A DNA stretch of 64,000 bases from Asterias amurensis (Eukaryota; Echinodermata; Asteroidea; Forcipulatida; Asteriidae). The notes below the pieces were generated by a model that was given only the letters and a program-made list of their open reading frames with translations, searched no databases and was not told where the DNA came from. The stretch spans positions 806,001-870,000 of the forward strand of contig NC_092650.1 of NCBI RefSeq assembly GCF_032118995.1, given 5' to 3'. Each line of letters begins with the position of its first letter. The first letter of the stretch is position 1. The translations under genes and the position numbers were made by a program. This document shows positions 60,901 to 64,000 of the stretch, piece by piece.

Positions 60901-61080
60901 ATCTATGAAACAGGGCTAGGTAGCGGTGACGAGATACCACCAGATTATGCTGAGGTTGTGACCTATGAGGAGATCGGGGTTCAAGTTAATTTGAAGAAGA
61001 AGAAGACAGCGAGCGAAGACAAAAGCAATGAGTCGGAAAAGGAGCAAGACACATCCCCAGAAGAGACAACACATATGTAA
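45980..61080 (+). CDS. NPC1L1: NPC1L1-type sterol transporter (NPC1 family)
   Basis: Twenty coding exons: 45980-46045, 46606-47871, 49582-49829, 50555-50673, 51436-51614, 52125-52253, 52875-53057, 53642-53756, 54114-54241, 54629-54772, 55331-55420, 55815-56011, 56500-56624, 56961-57087, 57524-57585, 57911-58064, 58767-58998, 59760-59873, 60373-60535, 60797-61080. They join in frame to 1374 residues. Order: signal peptide in exon 1; Cys-rich sterol-binding N-terminal domain, about 25-245; TM1 near 268-292; middle luminal domain, about 375-625; sterol-sensing domain, about 640-810 ([18 protein letters not shown], key Pro at 711); second luminal domain, about 885-1110; a last TM block, 1115-1280; and a 94-residue cytosolic tail. 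The KPT, ERAK and GVAMTNLPG motifs favour NPC1L1 over NPC1, as does the missing C-terminal LLNF lysosomal signal. Role: moves cholesterol or other sterols across membranes by uptake. ATG at 45980 precedes the signal peptide; CCCGCAG before it may be a 5' UTR intron acceptor. Confidence 0.93.
46046..46605. other. NPC1L1 intron 1
   Basis: Separates the signal-peptide exon from the large N-terminal-domain exon. AT-rich, nothing else identified. Confidence 0.7.
48539..48668. repeat. Nested double hairpin
   Basis: Outer arms TAATCACTCTT and AAGAGTGATTA enclose two successive hairpins built from ATGACTCTACAA.TTTTTGG / CCAAAAGTTTGTAGAGTCAT and CTCTACAAACTTTTGG / CAAAAGTTTGTAGAGTCAT. It lies in NPC1L1 intron 2. 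Confidence 0.9.
48765..49015. mobile_element. Family B dispersed element
   Basis: GAATCTGAGAAGCGTTACTG, ATTCTTCCAGCGTGTACATC, CTCTGGATTTTCGG and GGTTCCAAAAACCAAA are in the same order as at 62985-63195. It lies in NPC1L1 intron 2, next to a family A copy. Confidence 0.7.
49034..49418. mobile_element. Family A MITE, full-length copy
   Basis: About 385 bases; ends TTAAAGGCAGTGGACACTAT and ATAGTGTCCAGTGTATTGAA are inverted repeats, with a central hairpin around TTTCGAGACCTCAAG.. and its complement. Same family as 61272-61658. Confidence 0.85.
49987..50010 (+). repeat. Poly-A run
   Basis: Twenty-four A residues in NPC1L1 intron 3, sense orientation; probably a retroelement tail or simple repeat. 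Confidence 0.9.
50213..50575 (+). repeat. Tandem duplication that copies the exon 4 splice acceptor of NPC1L1
   Basis: Two diverged copies, offset by about 189-200 bases, share a start around TGTGCCTAAC (50213 and 50413), the block GGTTTGTTTATTAC (50267 and 50459), and an end CTCCTCCC.ACAGGAACCCA. The second copy supplies the true acceptor (AG 50553-50554) and first codons of exon 4; the first holds a look-alike acceptor at 50364-50365. Confidence 0.85.
50940..51160 (+). mobile_element. tRNA-derived SINE, family S1
   Basis: The head GGTTGGCTCAGTGGCTTC with CCGGTTCGATACCCGG is followed by GGGTTTTTAGTCTCTTCTGG and GGGGTTTTCCCTCCAAAG, matching the minus-strand copy at 15055-15235. It lies in NPC1L1 intron 4. 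Confidence 0.8.
51295..51430 (-). mobile_element. tRNA-derived SINE, family S4
   Basis: The minus strand reads TTGGCTTAGACACTGCTCTA, GAATTGCAAAGTTCGTGGGT, TTGAACCC and GAAGTATGCC, matching 52600-52745. It ends just before NPC1L1 exon 5. Confidence 0.7.
51676..51790 (+). mobile_element. Family F repeat with hammerhead-like core
   Basis: CTGAAGA, then a perfect 6-bp stem GATCAG/CTGATC, then GAAG, followed by TTGGTTCTGAAAAGAACC and ACAACTCAAAAGAGATTTGC. It lies in NPC1L1 intron 5. Confidence 0.65.
52600..52745 (+). mobile_element. tRNA-derived SINE, family S4
   Basis: GCTGGTAGGGTAAGACACTG, then GTGGGTTCGAATCCCACC, then the body TTTTTCCACAGAGCTAGG. It lies in NPC1L1 intron 6. Confidence 0.75.
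52791..52869 (+). repeat. ATTATG/ATGATT microsatellite
   Basis: Imperfect repeats of ATTATG and GATT abutting the acceptor of NPC1L1 exon 7 (AG 52873-52874). Confidence 0.9.
53414..53500 (+). mobile_element. Family F repeat with hammerhead-like core, diverged
   Basis: CTGAAGACGAGCAGAGTATA, then CTGTTCAAAACGTCAAG and TCTTTTCAGAGCCAACA. The core GAAA is changed to CAAA. Confidence 0.55.
53858..53945 (+). mobile_element. Family F repeat with hammerhead-like core, diverged
   Basis: CTGAAGATGATCAGAGCG, then ATCGAAATGTAGAG, and ACAACTCAAAAGAGATTTAG. It lies in NPC1L1 intron 8. Confidence 0.55.
54834..54992. mobile_element. Family G element
   Basis: Starts ACAGGCCTG and ends with TAGACCTGTT; the interior has TTGTGCCCTTGAAATGCTAG and ATGCCCTTTACCAAGGAG. 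It lies in NPC1L1 intron 10. Confidence 0.7.
56012..56499. other. NPC1L1 intron 12
   Basis: AT-rich, no repeat or gene identified. Confidence 0.6.
56659..56893. mobile_element. Chimeric family A / family G repeat
   Basis: 56659-56813 is the left part of family A (TTAAAGACACTGGACACCTT to ACACCCTTGTCAC). It joins directly to a family G right part (TTCCTCATAGTGCCCTTTAC to ACAGGCCTGA). It lies in NPC1L1 intron 13. Confidence 0.7.
57730..57862 (+). mobile_element. Family F repeat, 3' fragment
   Basis: ATCTACTCCGCGGCAGTAAA, CTCTACCTGGCAAGTAGATA and ATGGTGTAACCGCA match the 3' part of the long copy at 59143-59425. It lies in NPC1L1 intron 15. Confidence 0.65.
58225..58330. mobile_element. Family B element, truncated
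   Basis: Reverse-sense GATATCGCTGAAAATCCGGA and GAGCAAGGAAGAATTATC blocks of family B, in NPC1L1 intron 16. Confidence 0.55.
59143..59425 (+). mobile_element. Family F repeat, longest copy, with hammerhead-like core
   Basis: The core CTGACGA (59143-59149), the stem GACTA/TAGTC (59151-59155 with 59164-59168) and GAAAC (59169-59173) are followed by GTTGAGACCAATTCAGAACT, TACTCCGCGGCAGTAGAATA and the end ATGGTGTTACCGCAAACC. It lies in NPC1L1 intron 17. Confidence 0.7.
59945..60335 (+). mobile_element. tRNA-Leu-like SINE, family S2, longest copy
   Basis: The head 59952-60033 is 82 bases, class II tRNA size: box A TGGCTGAGCAGATAAG, anticodon-loop CTCAAAC within an imperfect stem (CAA, Leu-like), box B GGTTCGAGTCC and a mostly paired acceptor (GTCGTGG with TCCTGAC). 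The body runs to about 60335 and is shared with 33395-33745. It lies in NPC1L1 intron 18. Confidence 0.8.
60540..60700 (+). mobile_element. tRNA-like SINE fragments, family S4
   Basis: GTGGGTTCGAATCCCACCCA followed by AGTAGTATGCCTG, and a second box B-like GGGTTTGAATCCC at about 60678. It lies in NPC1L1 intron 19. Confidence 0.6.
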
Positions 61081-61271
61081 TTTATAAGTTGTTTTTAATA
61101 GAACATGTAAGTAGACGTTATTCGAGAAGGCGCCCTCGTCTAGAGGTCAAAAGAAAGTTGCTCATTGGCCTATCATGCGCGTCGAGCATACATGCATGTG
61201 TTTACCATTTTTATGTCTTCAATTTGTCTCAAGATGGCAATGCATAAGGTTTATTCTTCATAGAGCAGAGA

Positions 61272-61658
61272 TTAAAGACACTGGACACCTTTAGTAATTG
61301 TCAAAGACCAGTCTTCTCACTTGGTGTATCTCAACATACAAAAAATAACAAACCTGTACAATTTTTTAGCTCATTCAATTGGTCGTCGAAATTGGAGATA
61401 ATAAAGAAAGAAAAACTACCCTTGTCACACGAAGTTGTGTGCTTTCAGATGCTTGATTTCGAGACCTCAAAATCTAATTCTGATGTCTCGAAATTAAATT
61501 CTTGAAAAATAACTGCTTTCTCAAAAACTTCGTACTTCACAGGGAGCCGTTTCTCGCAATGTTTTATACTATCAACCTCTCCCCATTACTCGTTACCAAG
61601 TAAGCTTTTATGCTAATAATTAGCATGAGTAATTACCAATAGTGTCCACTGCCTTTAA
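61272..61658. mobile_element. Family A MITE, full-length copy
   Basis: 387 bases, TTAAAGACACTGGACACCTT to AGTGTCCACTGCCTTTAA, with a central hairpin of GATTTCGAGACCTCAAAATC-type sequence. It begins 192 bases past the NPC1L1 stop, so it may be part of the 3' UTR. Confidence 0.85.
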
Positions 61659-62984
61659 GACAATGACCCCATTAGTGTAGCAGAAGCAGTGGTGGGGGCT
61701 CATAGATGGGTATCTGATGTGATTGCAAAACTGCCAAAAGTCATAAGAACAAAACATTTTACGTCAGATTGTTCTATGGTAACTCTTTCCAAGAAAAATA
61801 AGGTTGGTTTTTCTCACTCCCTGGCCCATTTTCAGCTCATTCATGCGACAACATACAATATTGTATATGCGTGAGACATGCAAGGTTATGATACCTTGTT
61901 AGCTTGTACATAATTAATTGTATACTGCTCAAATAATGAAGACACATTTTAGTATAAATGTCTGATATAATCTGACTTTTATCATGTAATGTTTAACTTT
62001 TATTTTTACAACAATGTTTCGGAATTTACGTGAGGGAAAGAGGGGAGTGACCTAAAAAATCTTTGAAAAATAACTAAGAACAATTAACGTGACACGAATC
62101 TAACTTACAAAACATGAGGCATTGTTCTTGTTATGGCTGTTAAATTAAAAACAAAAGATAGCTGCATAATGATGTGGGGTAGGTTGATGATCTGAACCCA
62201 ACTGATGTTGCCAAGGCAATGGCTTGGGGAACTGAATTGCCTACATTGTTCCCATGTTCAAACTTTTTAACATATTTTCACCAGGTTTGCGTTTACAGTG
62301 AATGTATTATCTGATTTGTGAAGTGGTAGTTTGAATTGTTCAATGTAGGAACTTGCCAGACCTAAACTAGCAAACCAACACCACCTTCCTACCATTACAT
62401 AGCTGCCAATATTGGCATCGACAAACCATGGAGTTTGTGTGCAACAATCACAGAGATATTCAAAGTTACATTCAACACGATAAGAAACAAGTTTCCATAA
62501 TCAGGAAGATTTTCTTATTTGTTCATCAGAATGTAGAAAGATTGGATTATTTGCAGGGAAACTGTCTGTAGAGTCAGAGAGAGTGGACAGCCCTCCCAAT
62601 AGTTTTGAGAGTGGGAGCTTTTTGATGAAATTACACAATTTCTATAGAAAATTCTGATATTGTTTCAATTGCAAAATTGTATTCCAATATTTGTCATTGT
62701 TTCAGTGAGATTGAAAATAGGGTGCCTTTGGTTCAATTCATCACTTCATTGAATAGAAGAAACAACAGGAGAAAAAAATATACAATTTGTTTTACATTTC
62801 AAAAAGTCAAATTGTTTCTCTAATGCCATTTAAATGGAAGGTATCTGTTTGGTAAACACTCATAAAATCAATGACAATAAATACTTACTTCGATAGAAGT
62901 ACAAAAGCTTTCGATTGTATAAAGCATTTGACTTTAAAGTAATTATTTTTATGTGATATATATTAGTCTTATCCCCAAAAAATT

Positions 62985-63195
62985 TATGTGAGAAACATAA
63001 CTGTCGAAAAAGTTTCTCAGATGTATCCCAACTACAGATTACTCTTCCTGCGTGGACATAACCGCTCCGGATTTTTGGCAATATCAAAAAACATGACCAC
63101 CTTTTAAAACTAAATTTTGAAAGGAATTATTTTATTGTAAATATCTTTGTTTTTATAAGATTAAAACAAGCGGTTCCAAACACCAAAGGTTTACT
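62985..63195. mobile_element. Family B dispersed element
   Basis: TCTTCCTGCGTGGACATAAC, CTCCGGATTTTTGGCAATAT and GGTTCCAAACACCAAAGGTT are in the same order as in the other family B copies. Confidence 0.7.
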
Positions 63196-64000
63196 TTGCC
63201 CATATTGTGTGATCCTAAGTGAATATTTTCCTCAACAAATGCAAACCTGGTTATCTAAAAAACTTGTCAATTTTGGCATTTTACTTATCGTTCTCCTCAA
63301 TTATGCTGGAAAACTTCTCAGGGTGAGTGGTGATTTTGCCAACTTTATGTACGTCAAGTGGGTTCTCTATCGCAAAAGCTTTTATATATATTTTTTTTTT
63401 TTTTTAGTTAGCTGAAAGTATACTAGAAGAATAAAAATGGGTTGACAAAAACAAAGATTAGGATAAAAATTGTTGGGTAATTATTTCGCTAGCTCCTGTT
63501 AGCCTTTGCTAAGAACCCTTTTTCAGTAGACAAATTGTAATGACAAGTAGTAGAATTTTAGTTTGTCTACATGCACTTTATTGTACATTTGTCGATTCAT
63601 AATTTTTTTTCAAATTTCTCTGATGTGTCCGATGTCTTCGACAGAAGTGAGTTCGAGGCACTATGACGAACTACAGGTGCTATTAGTTAAGGCTTTTAGA
63701 ATAAACTCAACTCTGGAAAGCAAAGCTTGTTCATAAAAAAGTTTAATTGGTTCAAATTTAAATGTTGCATAACTCCAATGTTACATTATATGTGACTGTA
63801 ACTTTGAATTTTATATGTATGATGAATGATATTAAAACAAGTATGCCAATGAGTTCTTTGTTTGTATTGAGTTTCAGAATTTATTTTCTATTCTAAGGAT
63901 AAGTTTTTAGGTGGACTGTTTGAATATTTTGAGAAGAATTAGATATAATATGGATTGACTAACATTATTATATTTCATTACTTTAATTTATTCCTGTTGT

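Larger units (their letters stand above)
61081..64000. other. NPC1L1 3' region
   Basis: Presumed 3' UTR followed by AT-rich intergenic DNA. It holds a family A copy (61272-61658) and a family B copy (62985-63195). No further gene was supported up to the window end. Confidence 0.55.

Noticed and set aside
45980-61080. Patched or Dispatched family membership
   Set aside because: These also have sterol-sensing domains, but the Cys-rich NPC1 N-terminal domain and NPC1L1-specific C-terminal motifs settle the family.

Overview
The window is a gene-dense piece of animal nuclear genome: spliced genes with GT-AG introns, AT-rich spacers, and many short inverted-repeat elements and tRNA-derived SINEs. 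No bacterial, phage or CRISPR feature is present. The protein set, the NPC1L1-type gene and the density of palindromic repeats fit an invertebrate deuterostome, most likely an echinoderm. That assignment is an inference; no rRNA or mitochondrial marker is present to prove it.

Six protein-coding genes can be built exon by exon with intact reading frames across every junction. (1) Minus strand, 1-8959: NCOA5-type nuclear receptor coactivator, with an N-terminal RRM; its 3' end lies left of the window. (2) Plus, 10615-13169: CNEP1R1, regulatory subunit of the nuclear-envelope lipin phosphatase, containing a U12-type intron. (3) Minus, 14823-16870: Mediator subunit MED10. (4) Minus, 23215-30502: an unrecognised 1724-residue, largely disordered protein with C-terminal C2H2-type zinc-finger sequence, almost all in one 5-kb exon. 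(5) Plus, 31329-38214: HSF1-type heat shock factor in 11 coding exons. (6) Plus, 45980-61080: NPC1L1-type sterol transporter in 20 coding exons.

Layout: NCOA5/CNEP1R1 and the zinc-finger gene/HSF1 are head-to-head pairs; CNEP1R1/MED10 are tail-to-tail. Larger spacers (16.9-23.2, 38.2-46.0 and 61.1-64.0 kb) hold repeats and no convincing gene. The genes are housekeeping or regulatory genes with unrelated jobs (transcription, nuclear-envelope lipid control, stress response, sterol uptake); nothing suggests an operon-like functional cluster.

The non-coding DNA carries at least eight families of short dispersed elements, several present in 2-5 copies, one near-complete 389-bp palindrome, one 1.18-kb element with 35-bp terminal inverted repeats flanked by TA and filled with tandem repeats, and a dispersed family with a hammerhead-ribozyme-like core. 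The most interesting items are the RRM-NCOA5 architecture, the U12 intron in CNEP1R1, the sorting motifs in the NPC1L1 tail, a duplicated splice acceptor in NPC1L1, the apparent lack of the HSF1 sumoylation motif, and the orphan zinc-finger gene. I found no clear sign of an entirely new biological system.
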